Below are positions 9,057 through 21,538 of a DNA stretch of 64,000 bases, piece by piece. The position numbers and the translations under genes are program-made. This DNA comes from Pseudomonadota bacterium (GTDB lineage: Bacteria; Pseudomonadota; Gammaproteobacteria; Burkholderiales; Rhodocyclaceae), in NCBI GenBank assembly GCA_008501585.1, contig QQUN01000021.1, positions 108,112-172,111 on the forward strand, in the 5' to 3' direction. The stretch's first letter is position 1, and each line of letters begins with the position of its first letter. The notes under the pieces were generated by a model that saw only the letters and a program-made list of their open reading frames with translations, made no database searches and was not told the origin of the DNA.

Positions 9057-9784
9057 CAAAACGCCTCCGCACCCGGTTCGGGCATGTCGCCGTCGAACTC
9101 GTCTTCATCGTCGGCATCGGCGAGCGTGAACGCGTCGGCCGAGGGCGGGGGGTGGCCGGCCTCGGTGAGTACGCCGGCGAGCGTGCCGTGGATGATGCGG
9201 TCGGCCATCAGGCGGTAGTCGAGCGCCACGTCGAGCAGCGGGCCTTCGAGCAGCATGCCGTTGCGCCGCTCGATGAAGCCGAGGCGGGCGAGGCGGCCAA
9301 GCATGAAATTGCGCACCTTGGTTTTGCCGCCCAGGCGCGGGCCGAAGTCGGCGATCAGCGAGGCTTCGGAGACGCCGGCGGAGACTTCGGCGCCGTGGGC
9401 CACCGGCTGTTCGCTGGCGAACAACTCCTCCTGGCCTTCGTTGGCGAGGTTCTGGCGCGTGACCTGGCGTTCGCGCTTGGGCAGGATGATCAGCGCCCAC
9501 AGCACCACCAGCAGGGCGATTTCGTCGCGCGTGAGGCCCATGTTGCTGGCCTGATATTCGCGGCTGCTGCCGAAGGTGGGTTCGAGCGCGTCGGGCGTGA
9601 GGCCGACCGCCACATGCGCGGCGTAGGGGTTGTCGAGCAGGCGCAGGCCGACGCTGGCCAGGCGCTGGTCGATCTCGTGGCGGAAGGTTTCGTCGATGAG
9701 CGCGCGGCGCACCATCGGATCCTTGCGCGGCAGCCAGCGCTGGGCGATGAGGCGCGCGGTGAGGGCGCGGATGTCGTGTTCCAT
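9056..9784 (-). CDS. mksE: Condensin KITE subunit, MksE/MukE-like
   Basis: The 242-residue protein has two winged-helix-like segments. One is around 30-110 (with TRDEIALLVVLWALIILP) and the other around 140-215 (with FMLGRLARLGFIERRNG, a wing-like turn). The C-terminus is acidic. This pattern and the position between a kleisin-like gene and an SMC gene match the MksE/DUF4194 (JetB) group, which binds the kleisin as a dimer and regulates the SMC ring. It starts 7 bp after the mksF stop. Identification rests on fold pattern and context rather than on a diagnostic motif. Confidence 0.72.
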   Translation of the reverse strand: MEHDIRALTARLIAQRWLPRKDPMVRRALIDETFRHEIDQRLASVGLRLLDNPYAAHVAVGLTPDALEPTFGSSREYQASNMGLTRDEIALLVVLWALIILPKRERQVTRQNLANEGQEELFASEQPVAHGAEVSAGVSEASLIADFGPRLGGKTKVRNFMLGRLARLGFIERRNGMLLEGPLLDVALDYRLMADRIIHGTLAGVLTEAGHPPPSADAFTLADADDEDEFDGDMPEPGAEAF

Positions 9785-9791
9785 GGGCGCG

Positions 9792-11069
9792 TCAGTCCGT
9801 GGTGTTGGGGCTCAGGCGGCGGATGCTGCCGGCGCTGATGCGGGCGATGTCGTCATGACCAACCTCGACCAGCGTGGGCTCGAACTCGACCTTGAGCGGC
9901 AGGCGCATGAAGGCGCCGATCGGGCCGTCGGCGGGTGCGCTGTCCTGGCTGTCGGCGAGCAGGGCGAGCAGCGACAGGCGGTAGGCCGCGTGGCCGAAGC
10001 TGCCGCCGGCGACCATGTCGTGCAAGGTGGCGGGTTCGGCCGAGATGGCGTCGAGCCGGCCGGCAAAATGGGTGAGCAGGCGCAGGTCTTCTTCTTCGGG
10101 CGCGAGCGCGGTGGGGGCGTCGTCGGCGGCCGGCAGGGCGGTGTCGTCGGCGTCGCCGCGCAGCAGATCGCACAGGGCGGTTTCGGCGCGGTCGAGCAGT
10201 TCGTGGCCACCCGCCAGCAGCGGAATCTGCGGCGTGTCGGTGATGGCGTCGGCCGCCATGGCCGCCAGCGCGTCGGTCGCTTGCCGCCCCAGCCAGGCGG
10301 CGACGTCGCTGGAGGAGATGCCGGAACTGCCGAGGGTGACGCGCTGGGTCTCGATCTTGTTGAGCGCGCGCTGAAAGGCGGCGTCGACCCGCGCCAGGCG
10401 GGACTGCGCCAGGCCGATCCGCTGCGCGATGCGGGCGACATCGAAGGGGGCGTCCGGATCGACGAGCAAGCTGCGCAGGATGTCGGTGCCGCGGTCGAGC
10501 CACTTGCCGTTGGCCGACAGCCGCCGGCGAGATTCGACGATGCGGAACTCCGAACCGGAGGCGATGGCTTCCTCGAAATGCAGGGTGAGGTCGTTGAGCT
10601 TGGAGAGCAGATGCCCCAGCGCTTCGGCGGTGATGCTGTCGGTGGCTTGCAGGCCGGCGAGCTGGGCGGTGAGGAAGCCCAGCTCGGCGTCTTCGGATTC
10701 GCCAAAACGCAGCAGCATGCCCAGCGCGGCGACGGCGTTGCGGCCGGCGTCGGAGACATGGTAGAGGCCGTCGTCGGCGTAGCTGATCAGGCCGGATTCG
10801 CGCAGGCGCTTGAGCGTGGTTTCGAGCTTGACCGGGTCGAGGTAGGCAAAACGGCGGCGCAGGGCGTCGGGCGACCAGCGGGGTTGCTCGGCGTCATGGC
10901 CGATCTCGCGCAAGACGAGCAGGCGCAGCAACACCTCCGCCTCGCTGCCGCGAAACAGGGAGATGAAGGTGTCGATGACCGGCTGCGCCGCGGCGAGTGC
11001 CGACAGTTCGGGCACATCGTCCACGGCGTAGCCGGGCGCGAGATAGTCGGCGAGGTCCTGATCCGTCAT
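9792..11069 (-). CDS. mksF: Condensin kleisin subunit, MksF/MukF-like
   Basis: The 425-residue protein starts with a winged-helix domain: a helix-rich segment with LRLLVLREIG, then a wing with LISYADDGLYHVSDAGR at about 95-115. A long helical middle follows, then an acidic low-complexity linker (about 300-325). The C-terminal part (about 370-425) has a beta-like ending suited to binding an SMC head. This matches the MukF/MksF layout. The start is taken at the ATG at 11069, 19 bp after prfB; an in-frame extension to 11126 would overlap prfB. The close spacing to prfB suggests the condensin genes may ride on prfB transcription. Confidence 0.72.
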   Translation of the reverse strand: MTDQDLADYLAPGYAVDDVPELSALAAAQPVIDTFISLFRGSEAEVLLRLLVLREIGHDAEQPRWSPDALRRRFAYLDPVKLETTLKRLRESGLISYADDGLYHVSDAGRNAVAALGMLLRFGESEDAELGFLTAQLAGLQATDSITAEALGHLLSKLNDLTLHFEEAIASGSEFRIVESRRRLSANGKWLDRGTDILRSLLVDPDAPFDVARIAQRIGLAQSRLARVDAAFQRALNKIETQRVTLGSSGISSSDVAAWLGRQATDALAAMAADAITDTPQIPLLAGGHELLDRAETALCDLLRGDADDTALPAADDAPTALAPEEEDLRLLTHFAGRLDAISAEPATLHDMVAGGSFGHAAYRLSLLALLADSQDSAPADGPIGAFMRLPLKVEFEPTLVEVGHDDIARISAGSIRRLSPNTTD

Positions 11070-11088
11070 GCGCGATACGTGCAGCGCC

Positions 11089-12193
11089 TCAGACCGCTTG
11101 CTTGAGGCTGGCCTCGATGAAGTCATCCAGGTCGCCGTCGAGCACGGCCTGGGTGTTGCCGACTTCGTAGTTGGTGCGCAGGTCCTTGATGCGCGACTGG
11201 TCGAGCACGTAGGAGCGAATCTGGTGGCCCCAGCCGATGTCGCTCTTGGCGTCTTCGAGCGCCTGGGCCTCGCTCTGGCGCTTGCGCAGCTCCAGCTCGT
11301 AGAGCTTGGCCTTGAGCATCTTCCAGGCTTCGTCCTTGTTGCGATGCTGTGAGCGGTCGTTCTGGCACTGCACGACGATGCCGGTCGGGTAGTGCGTCAG
11401 GCGCACCGCCGAGTCGGTCTTGTTGATGTGCTGGCCGCCGGCGCCCGAGGCGCGGTAGGTGTCGGTGCGCACATCGGCCGGGTTGATCTCGATATCGATG
11501 GAGTCATCGATTTCCGGATAGATCTGCACCGAGCAGAAGCTGGTGTGGCGACGGGCGTTGGAGTCGAAGGGCGACTTGCGCACCAGGCGGTGGATGCCGG
11601 TTTCGGTGCGCAGAAAACCATAGGCGTACTCGCCCGAGACCTTGATGGTCGCGCTCTTGATGCCGGCCACTTCGCCCTCGGACTCTTCGAGCAGTTCGGT
11701 CTCAAAACCCTTGCGTTCGCAGTAGCGCAGATACATGCGCTCGAGCATGCCGGCCCAGTCCTGCGCCTCGGTGCCGCCGGCACCGGCCTGGATGTCGATG
11801 AAGCAGGCGTTCTCGTCCATCGGGCCGGAGAACATGCGGCGGAACTCAAGCCCGCCGACGATTTCCTCGAGCGCCTTGGCGTCGGTCTCGATGGCTTCGA
11901 GCGTATCGTCGTCGCCTTCGGCCTCGGCCATCTCGAACAGGTCGAGCAGGTCGGTCGATTGCTGGGCGACATGCTGCAGCGTGAGCACCACGCCTTCGAG
12001 CAGCTTCTTTTCCTTGCCCAGCGCCTGACCGCGCGCGGCGTCGTTCCAGACGTCGGGGTCTTCGAGGGCGATGTTGACTTCTTCTAGCTTCGAGGCTTTT
12101 TCAGCGTAGTCAAAGATACCTCCGAAGTTCTTCCCCGCGGCGCTTCAGGTCCGCAAGAGCTTCGGCGATGTCGTTGATGCGTTCTGCGTCCAT
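11089..12193 (-). CDS. prfB: Peptide chain release factor 2, with programmed +1 frameshift
   Basis: RF2 reads UAA and UGA stop codons and triggers peptide release. Translation begins at the ATG at 12193 and meets an in-frame TGA as codon 28 (12110-12112). Reading then continues in the +1 frame from CTT GAC to give 367 residues, close to E. coli (365). The stop-recognition tripeptide SPF and the catalytic GGQ (in GAGGQHINK, about residue 250) are both present. The gene lies first in a minus-strand run leading into mksF. A TATAAT box lies about 36 bp upstream of the start. Confidence 0.97.
12109..12124 (-). promoter_or_regulatory. prfB: prfB autoregulatory frameshift site
   Basis: On the minus strand the site reads CGGAGGTATCTTTGAC: an internal Shine-Dalgarno-like GGAGG, three bases, then CTT TGA C. 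This is the classic RF2 slip site. When RF2 is scarce the ribosome pauses at TGA, is pushed forward by the internal SD and moves from CTT into the +1 frame. The site therefore sets RF2 levels by feedback. Confidence 0.95.
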
Positions 12194-12228
12194 GGCAGGG
12201 GTCTCCGGCTGTTCAATGCAAACCGCGC

Positions 12229-12234
12229 ATTATA
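12229..12234 (-). promoter_or_regulatory. Probable -10 box of the prfB promoter
   Basis: A perfect TATAAT on the minus strand, 36 bp before the prfB ATG, gives an expected leader of about 30 nt. No good -35 hexamer is visible at 16-18 bp. A short CTGCCG/CGGCAG hairpin just upstream (12245-12259) ends beside the stop of the pstS-like gene and may separate the two units. Confidence 0.5.
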
Positions 12235-12260
12235 CAGCGAGCGCCTGCCGGATCGGCAGC

Positions 12261-13319
12261 TTACTGCCCCAGACTGGCATACGCGATGGGCGTGCCCGAG
12301 GGGCTGGTGATGGCGGCCAGCGCGCGGTAGGCCTTGGCTTGCACGACGTCGGGCAGTCGCACGAAATTGGCCCGCTGGGCCAGTTCATCGCCATGCATGA
12401 AGGCATGGGTAAAGAAGCGCAGTGTGGCGATGCCGGTGGCTTCGTCCATGACTTTCGGCAGCAGCACGAAGGTGCCCATGGTGATCGGCCAGCTCTCTGC
12501 GCCGGGCTGGTCGGTCAGCGTCTGGGTGAACTCGCCGGCGCTCTGCCAGGGGCTGGCGCTGAGTGCGGCGCGGAAGCTGTCGATGGTCGGCGACACGAAG
12601 AGGCCGGCCCGGTTCTGCATGCTGGCGCCGCTGAGCTTGTCCTTGAGCGCGTAGGTGTAGTCCACATAGCTGATCGCGCCGGGCGTGGCCTGCACCGCCT
12701 TCACCACGCCGCCGCTGTTGGGCGTGGCGATGGCGCCGTCGAACCACTTGATGCTGTTCGCCGCGCCGTACTGAGTCTTCCACTGCGGGCTGACTTTGGA
12801 CAGGTAGTCGGTAAAGTTGTACGTCGTACCCGATCCATCGGCCCGCACCACCACGCGGATGTCGGCGGCGGGCAGTGGCGCACCCGGATTGAGCGCCACC
12901 AGCGCCGGGTCGTTCCAGCGGGTGATCTTGCCCATGAAGATGCGTGCCAGCGTGTCGGCGTCGAGACGCAGGGTGTGGGCTTTCAGTTCGGGCAGGTTGT
13001 AGAAGGGGACCACGCCACTGACCACGGTGGGCACCACGACAAGGCCGTCCTTGTCGAGCGAGGCCTTGTCCGGGGCGACATCCGAGGCGCCGAACTGGAC
13101 ATTGCGCGCGCGAATTGCAGCCACCCCTTTGGATGAGCCGACCGACGCGTACTCGACGGGATTGCCGCCGGCCCTGGCGAAGGCATCTGCCCAGGCGGCG
13201 TAGATGTGCTTGGCGGCGGAGGAGCCGGCGCCGCGAATGGTCAGTGGGGTTTGGGCGTGCACGACACCCTGCGCGAGCGCGAACACGATGATGAAGAACC
13301 GGAGGAGCGATGCGGCCAC
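12261..13319 (-). CDS. PstS-like phosphate-type ABC substrate-binding protein (orphan)
   Basis: The 352-residue protein has a Sec signal peptide (hydrophobic core FIIVFALAQGVV, cleavage near VHA-Q). The PBP type 2 fold carries the PstS signatures GAGSS at about 30, SVGSSKG at about 62 and RADGSGTTYNFTDYL at about 160, which supply oxyanion ligands. No pstC, pstA, pstB or phoU gene is nearby, so it either works with a distant permease or has another role. The start is a GTG at 13319; no suitable ATG precedes it. It lies 136 bp downstream of modC on the same strand. Confidence 0.88.
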   Translation of the reverse strand: MAASLLRFFIIVFALAQGVVHAQTPLTIRGAGSSAAKHIYAAWADAFARAGGNPVEYASVGSSKGVAAIRARNVQFGASDVAPDKASLDKDGLVVVPTVVSGVVPFYNLPELKAHTLRLDADTLARIFMGKITRWNDPALVALNPGAPLPAADIRVVVRADGSGTTYNFTDYLSKVSPQWKTQYGAANSIKWFDGAIATPNSGGVVKAVQATPGAISYVDYTYALKDKLSGASMQNRAGLFVSPTIDSFRAALSASPWQSAGEFTQTLTDQPGAESWPITMGTFVLLPKVMDEATGIATLRFFTHAFMHGDELAQRANFVRLPDVVQAKAYRALAAITSPSGTPIAYASLGQ

Positions 13320-13455
13320 GGGGGTATGTCCAAGGTGATAGTTCAGGCGCGCGCATTCTGCCGGCCGAATGTGTCGACGGTATGAATTCTGTTAGGGATT
13401 TATGAATGACGGCATAAGCCGTTCTGACCACCACCGCGCGAGCGTGCGGCGTGTG

Positions 13456-14538
13456 TTACCTCACCGCGACGCCCTTGACGAGCGCCCAAACAGCCGTGCC
13501 GGCCGCCAGACCCAGGCGTTCGCGCGACAGGTGGGTGATTCGCGCAAGCAACTGCACGTTGCCAACCTCAAGGCGCACCAGGCAGTGCGCGGGGTTCGGG
13601 TCGTCCGAAATCTCCATCACCTGCGCGCGCAGATGGTTGAGCACACTGCTGTCGGCGGGCGGGTTCAGGGCGATCGCAATGTCGCGGGCAGCGATGCGAA
13701 CCCGCACGGCCGACCCCACGGCCCGGTCGACTGCACCCACGGTCAGCTCGCCACCGGTAAAGGCAAGCGTGGTGAGGTGGTGCGCCGGATCATGCTGCCG
13801 GATGGTGGTGTGCACCACGGCGCCGGCATGCGCGCCATGGGCCAGCGGCAGGTCGCAGCGCGTGAGAATGGTATTGGTCGGGCCGTCGGCGATGATGCGC
13901 CCGCCCGACATCAGCAGCAGATGGTCGGCGAGGCGGGCCACTTCCTCGATCGAATGGCTGACATAGACGACCGGAATGCCGAGGCGCGCCGGCAGCTGTT
14001 CCAGTGTATCGAGGATCGCATCCCGGCCGTCGGCATCAACGGCCGACAGCGGTTCATCCATCAGCAGCAGGCGCGGCTGCGCCAGCAGGGCGCGGGCGAT
14101 GGCGACGCGCTGGCGCTCTCCGCCGGACAGGTGTGCCGGCCGCCGCGCGAGCAAGTGCGCGATGCCGAGCCAGCCGACGGCGTCGTCGAAACGGATGACC
14201 TGGGCGGCGCGCGCGCGTGCCAAACCGTAGGCAAGGTTGTCGCGAACGTTCAGGTGGGCGAAGAGGCTTGCCTCCTGAAAGACGAAGGCCAGCGGACGTT
14301 GGTGTGTCGGCAGGCGCAGGCCGCTGGCATCATCCTGCCAGCAGGTGCCACCGAGGCGGATCTGCCCGCGGCCGGCCGGTTCCAGTCCGGCGAGCATTCG
14401 CAGGAGGGTCGTTTTTCCGGAACCCGAGGCGCCAAACAGCGCGGTCACCCCCACGCCGGGGACGGTCGCGGCGGCGCGGATCGCGAGTTGGGGCAGATCG
14501 AGTGCGAGATCGAAACCGAGCGTGGTGTCGGGTGTCAT
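13456..14538 (-). CDS. modC: Molybdate ABC transporter ATP-binding protein ModC
   Basis: The 360-residue cytoplasmic ATPase powers molybdate import. Visible motifs are Walker [10 protein letters not shown] (about 35), a Q-loop FVFQEAS, the signature LSGGERQR (about 130) and Walker [11 protein letters not shown] (about 150). A C-terminal TOBE/Mop domain at about 290-355 is typical of ModC and can bind molybdate. The start overlaps the modB stop by 4 bp (ATGA), so the three mod genes are translationally coupled. Confidence 0.96.
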   Translation of the reverse strand: MTPDTTLGFDLALDLPQLAIRAAATVPGVGVTALFGASGSGKTTLLRMLAGLEPAGRGQIRLGGTCWQDDASGLRLPTHQRPLAFVFQEASLFAHLNVRDNLAYGLARARAAQVIRFDDAVGWLGIAHLLARRPAHLSGGERQRVAIARALLAQPRLLLMDEPLSAVDADGRDAILDTLEQLPARLGIPVVYVSHSIEEVARLADHLLLMSGGRIIADGPTNTILTRCDLPLAHGAHAGAVVHTTIRQHDPAHHLTTLAFTGGELTVGAVDRAVGSAVRVRIAARDIAIALNPPADSSVLNHLRAQVMEISDDPNPAHCLVRLEVGNVQLLARITHLSRERLGLAAGTAVWALVKGVAVR

Positions 14539-15227
14539 GCCTGAGCCCGGCGGTCGTTGAGCAGGTGCAGGGCGAGCAGCACGACGAAGGAGAAGAGCAG
14601 CATGCCGCCCGCCAGCCAGTGCGCCTGCGTGTACTCGAGCGCTTCGACATGGTCGTAGATCTGAATGGCCACCACCCGGGTTTCCTGCGGGATGTTGCCG
14701 CCAATCATCAGCACCACGCCGAATTCGCCGACGGTATGGGCGAAGCCGAGCACGGTGGCGGTCAGGAAGCCGGGCCTCGCCAGCGGCAGGATTACCGAAA
14801 AAAAGGCATCAAGCGGCCGGGCGCCGAGGGTTGCCGCCACTTCGCGCGGCCGCGGGCCGATGGCAATGAACGCGTCTCGAATCGGCTGGACGACAAACGG
14901 CAGCGAGTAGATGAGCGAGCCAAGCACCAGCCCGGCAAAGGTAAAGGGGAGGGCGTGCAGGCCGGCCGCTGCGGTGAAGCGGCCGATCGGGCCGTCGGGA
15001 CCCATGGCGACCAGCAGGTAGAAACCCAGTACGGTCGGCGGCAGGATCAGGGGGAGCGCCACCAGCGCGTTGATTACACCGCGCCAGCGTGCACGCGAGT
15101 GGGCCAGCCACCACGCCAGCGGCGTGCCCAGCAAAAGCAGCAGCACGGTGGTGGTGCCTGCCAGCTTGAGTGTCAGCCAGATGGCGTCGACGTCGGCCGG
15201 GCTGAGCAGGCTGGTCGCGGGCGTCAT
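14535..15227 (-). CDS. modB: Molybdate ABC transporter permease ModB
   Basis: The 230-residue inner-membrane protein has about five hydrophobic helices and the binding-protein-dependent transport signature around [14 protein letters not shown] (about 140), the loop that contacts ModC. The start at 15227 overlaps the modA stop by 4 bp; upstream extensions of the same frame lie inside modA and are not needed. Length is typical for ModB. Confidence 0.96.
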   Translation of the reverse strand: MTPATSLLSPADVDAIWLTLKLAGTTTVLLLLLGTPLAWWLAHSRARWRGVINALVALPLILPPTVLGFYLLVAMGPDGPIGRFTAAAGLHALPFTFAGLVLGSLIYSLPFVVQPIRDAFIAIGPRPREVAATLGARPLDAFFSVILPLARPGFLTATVLGFAHTVGEFGVVLMIGGNIPQETRVVAIQIYDHVEALEYTQAHWLAGGMLLFSFVVLLALHLLNDRRAQA

Positions 15228-15976
15228 TCGACGTCGTATCCGTGTTGACGAATGATCTGGCGCGCCGCATCGCTTTTCAGAAAGGTCATGAAGGCGACGG
15301 CCGCCGGGTTGTCGGCGCCGTGCCTGAGCAGCACCGCGCTTTGCCGGATGGGCGGGTGCATGTCGGGGGGCACGAGCCAGGCCGACCCACGAACGACCGC
15401 ACCGTTCTCGCTCACCTGGGACCAGGCGACGAAACCAAAGGCGGCGTTGCCGGTGGCGACAAACTGAAAGGTCTGGGCGATGTTTTCGCCGTGCACCAGG
15501 CGCGGCCCGAGCGCGTCGGTCAGGCCGAGGTGTGCGATCGCCGCGGCGGCAGCGGCACCGTACGGGGCAATTTTCGGGTTGGCAATGGCGACGCGGCCGG
15601 CGATGTCGGCGCGCAGGGTGTCCGGCGTGAGGGTGCGACCCGGTGTGGCGTGCCACAGGGCGAGCCGGCCGACCGAATAGACAAAGCGGCTGCCGGGGAC
15701 GATTCGTCCTTCCGTCTCGAGCAGGGCGGGGCGTGCTTCGTCGGCGGAGAGAAAGACGTCGAACGGTGCGCCGCGCTGGATCTGGGCGTAGAACTTGCCG
15801 GTCGAGCCGGTCGAGATGCGCAGCTGGTGGCCGGTGGCGGCGGTAAAGACCGGCGCCATCACTTCAACCGGCCTGGCGAAATTGGCGGCGACGGCAACGG
15901 TGAGCTCGCCGGCAAAGGCAGCAGGCATTGTCGCGAGCAGCGCGACGGCGATCAGGGAGCGGCAGCGTCGTAGCAT
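15224..15976 (-). CDS. modA: Molybdate-binding periplasmic protein ModA
   Basis: The 250-residue protein has a Sec signal peptide ([17 protein letters not shown], cleavage after AFA). The ModA fold begins with [10 protein letters not shown] and contains [12 protein letters not shown] at about 60 for oxyanion binding. It captures molybdate (possibly tungstate) for ModBC. The ATG at 15976 is chosen over a TTG at 16006, because the TTG lies inside the predicted -10 box and operator and would be upstream of the likely transcript start. Confidence 0.95.
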   Translation of the reverse strand: MLRRCRSLIAVALLATMPAAFAGELTVAVAANFARPVEVMAPVFTAATGHQLRISTGSTGKFYAQIQRGAPFDVFLSADEARPALLETEGRIVPGSRFVYSVGRLALWHATPGRTLTPDTLRADIAGRVAIANPKIAPYGAAAAAAIAHLGLTDALGPRLVHGENIAQTFQFVATGNAAFGFVAWSQVSENGAVVRGSAWLVPPDMHPPIRQSAVLLRHGADNPAAVAFMTFLKSDAARQIIRQHGYDVE

Positions 15977-15990
15977 GGCGGGGTTCGTGC

Positions 15991-16014
15991 CGTTATAGTT
16001 TGCCAACTATAACG
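15991..16014 (-). promoter_or_regulatory. Mo-box: perfect palindromic ModE-type operator upstream of modABC
   Basis: Two perfect 10-bp inverted arms, CGTTATAGTT and AACTATAACG, are separated by 4 bp. The CGTTATA...TATAACG layout resembles known ModE boxes. The upstream arm contains the -10-like TATAGT of the modA promoter, so bound ModE would block transcription when molybdate is plentiful. The ModE-like gene at 33255-33629 is the candidate binder. Identification is by pattern and context. Confidence 0.8.
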
Positions 16015-16033
16015 CAAATCCGTCAGGCGTCAG
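16006..16033 (-). promoter_or_regulatory. Predicted modA promoter overlapping the Mo-box
   Basis: On the minus strand CTGACG (16028-16033, 4 of 6 matches to the -35 consensus) is followed after 16 bp by TATAGT (16006-16011). The expected start is near 15999, giving a leader of about 23 nt before the modA ATG. Confidence 0.5.
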
Positions 16034-16095
16034 TGCGATCCAGATCAACTTGCGGGTAAGGGAGACGACGGGTGCCGGTGCGGGGGGCGGGACGC

Positions 16096-16542
16096 TCAGA
16101 CCTTGTTGCGCATCAGCCGGCCCTTTTCGCGCTCCCACTCGCGGGCCTTTTCGGTCTCGCGCTTGTCATGCTGCTTCTTGCCCTTGGCCAGGCCGATCAG
16201 GGCCTTGATCCGGCCCTTTGAATAATGCAGGTCCAGTGGCACCAGTGCGTAGCCGGCACGCTCGACCTGGCCGATCAGGCGGTCGATCTGGTTGGCATGG
16301 AGCAGCAGTTTGCGGGTGCGCACCGGGTCGGCATGGATGTGGGTCGAGGCCGAGGTGAGCGGGGTGATGTGCATGCCGAGGATGAAGATCTCTCCATCGC
16401 GGATCAGCACATAGCTTTCCTTGATGTTGGCACGCCCGGCCCGGATCGCCTTGACCTCCCAGCCTTCGAGGACGAGACCGGCCTCGATCTTCTCCTCGAT
16501 GAAGTAGTCGTGAAAGGCTTTGCGATTGTCGATGATGCTCAT
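16096..16542 (-). CDS. smpB: SsrA-binding protein SmpB
   Basis: The 148-residue protein binds tmRNA and brings it to stalled ribosomes for trans-translation. The family start ([19 protein letters not shown]) and the [10 protein letters not shown] motif are clear. The basic C-terminal tail ([14 protein letters not shown] residues), which enters the empty mRNA channel, is present. The ATG at 16542 fits the family N-terminus. The gene is divergent from ratA across 80 bp that hold promoter-like TAAAAT (plus strand) and TAGAAT (minus strand) boxes. Confidence 0.97.
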   Translation of the reverse strand: MSIIDNRKAFHDYFIEEKIEAGLVLEGWEVKAIRAGRANIKESYVLIRDGEIFILGMHITPLTSASTHIHADPVRTRKLLLHANQIDRLIGQVERAGYALVPLDLHYSKGRIKALIGLAKGKKQHDKRETEKAREWEREKGRLMRNKV

Positions 16543-16622
16543 GACACCCCGGTCGGCCACTGCGGCCCGCTTGCGGTAAAATCGGGCATTCTAGCAGTTC
16601 CCCGCTATTGCGCTTCCGACAC

Positions 16623-17060
16623 ATGGCCGCCGTCAAAAAAGTTGTTCTGATCGAATTTACCCCTGCCCAGATGTTCACGCTGGTCGACCAGGTCGAGGAT
16701 TATCCGAAGTTTCTGCCCTGGTGCGGCGGTACCGAGCTGATCGAACGCACCGACACGCTGACGGCGGCGACGCTGCATATCAACTACCACGGCATCAAGG
16801 CGCATTTTTCGACTGAAAACAGCAAGCTGCCGCCGCGGGAGATGCATATCCGCCTCAAGGAAGGGCCGTTCGAGCACCTGGACGGCGGATGGATCTTCAC
16901 CCCGCTGGGCGAGACGGCCTGCAAGGTGGAGTTCAGTCTCAATTACCAGTTTGCCAGTCGCCTGCTCGAAAAAGTGCTCGGGCCGGTGTTCAACCATATT
17001 GCCAATACCTTTGTCGACGCCTTCGTCAAGCGCGCCGGCCAGGTCTACCGGAGTGCCTGA
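16623..17060 (+). CDS. ratA: RatA/PasT family START-domain protein (coenzyme Q-binding type)
   Basis: The 145-residue single START/polyketide-cyclase domain shows the family sequence [11 protein letters not shown] near residue 33. Homologues are described as RatA (blocks 70S formation when overproduced), as PasT (stress resistance) and as Coq10-like ubiquinone-binding proteins; which role applies here cannot be read from sequence. The ATG at 16623 is preferred over an in-frame start at 16608. rnfH follows 4 bp later, the usual ratA-rnfH pair next to smpB. Confidence 0.92.
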   Translation: MAAVKKVVLIEFTPAQMFTLVDQVEDYPKFLPWCGGTELIERTDTLTAATLHINYHGIKAHFSTENSKLPPREMHIRLKEGPFEHLDGGWIFTPLGETACKVEFSLNYQFASRLLEKVLGPVFNHIANTFVDAFVKRAGQVYRSA

Positions 17061-17064
17061 GAGC

Positions 17065-17403
17065 ATGGCAGAACAGATTTCCGTCGAAGTGGTGTATGCC
17101 CTGCGCGAGCGGCAGGATGTGGTACCGGTCAAGGTGCCGGAGGGGGCGACGGCGCAGGATGCGATCGAAGCATCGGGCTTGCTGGCCAAGCACCCGGAGA
17201 TTGACCTGTCGGGGATCAACAAGGTCGGCATCTACGCCAAGCTGGCGCCATTGTCGACGGTGTTGCGCGAGCGTGATCGCGTGGAGATCTACCGGCCGCT
17301 GATCGCCGACCCGAAAGAGGTTCGCCGCAAGCGCGCCAAGGAGGGCAAGGTGATGAAGAAGGGCGGTGGCGATGATGCCGGCGGGGGCGAAGAGGGGCAG
17401 TAA
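17065..17403 (+). CDS. rnfH: RnfH family ubiquitin-like protein (RatB/PasI)
   Basis: The 112-residue protein has a beta-grasp fold of about 95 residues, beginning [13 protein letters not shown] and containing DRVEIYRPL. That fold is typical of RnfH. A Lys-rich, then Gly/Asp/Glu-rich low-complexity tail follows. It has been called the antitoxin partner of RatA/PasT in some reports, but its function is not settled. The pair ends at a strong terminator at 17507-17536. Confidence 0.92.
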   Translation: MAEQISVEVVYALRERQDVVPVKVPEGATAQDAIEASGLLAKHPEIDLSGINKVGIYAKLAPLSTVLRERDRVEIYRPLIADPKEVRRKRAKEGKVMKKGGGDDAGGGEEGQ

Positions 17404-17506
17404 GCCCGCATGCCGTCGTGGGGCGTTTGTCTCGTCCCGCCGTTCATGTGGCATCTCGCTGACTTGAACCGCTGACAACGGCCCGGCAGGACGGGCACCC
17501 AACTTG

Positions 17507-17536
17507 AAAAGGCCCCGCCATGATGCGGGGCCTTCG
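17507..17536. terminator. Bidirectional intrinsic terminator between rnfH and the DUF4124 gene
   Basis: A perfect 8-bp stem GGCCCCGC/GCGGGGCC with a 6-nt loop is flanked by AAAA on the left and TTCGTCATT on the right. It lies between convergent genes, so it probably serves both; the minus-strand U-run is the better one. Confidence 0.75.
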
Positions 17537-17556
17537 TCATTGAAAGATGGCGCGTC

Positions 17557-19741
<2,185 letters not shown>

Positions 19742-19761
19742 TCCGCGTCCTGCACACACAA

Positions 19762-19783
19762 GGCGGCCGCGGCCGCCTTTTTT
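19762..19783 (+). terminator. Intrinsic terminator between guaB and guaA
   Basis: A perfect GC palindrome GGCGGCC-GC-GGCCGCC is followed by six T residues. It lies 20 bp after guaB and 24 bp before guaA. It probably lowers read-through, so guaA may be expressed at a reduced level from the guaB promoter. Confidence 0.8.
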
Positions 19784-19806
19784 CCATTTTCAGCTGAGCG
19801 AAAGAC

Positions 19807-21369
<1,563 letters not shown>

Positions 21370-21408
21370 GCGCCGCCACCGCGGGCTGAGTCTCACCGAT
21401 CATCTCGC

Positions 21409-21443
21409 ATCCCCGCCGGCCTGGTGCCGGTGGGGATTTTTTT
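21409..21443 (+). terminator. Intrinsic terminator after guaA
   Basis: A 12-bp stem (ATCCCCGCCGGC with GCCGGTGGGGAT, one G-U pair), a 5-nt loop and a run of seven T residues, 40 bp past the guaA stop. Confidence 0.88.
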
Positions 21444-21538
21444 CGACCGTGATGAATGCGGGATGAACGGCGGCTTCAGTCGGCGTTCAGGCGTGGGCGG
21501 GCAAAGTACTTCCGTCAATCACAGCACGGGAGTCAATC

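Noticed and set aside
5857..11069. A full Wadjet (JetABCD) anti-plasmid defence system
   Set aside because: No JetD/MksG nuclease gene is present on either side, and the SMC protein is shorter than typical JetC. A MksBEF condensin fits better.
13320..13455. A Pho box upstream of the PstS-like gene
   Set aside because: Only one CCGTCAT half-site is visible, with no second repeat at the right spacing.
16623..17403. Calling ratA-rnfH a toxin-antitoxin defence module
   Set aside because: The pair is a near-universal proteobacterial neighbour of smpB and homologous to Coq10-type proteins; toxin behaviour is reported only on overproduction in some species.
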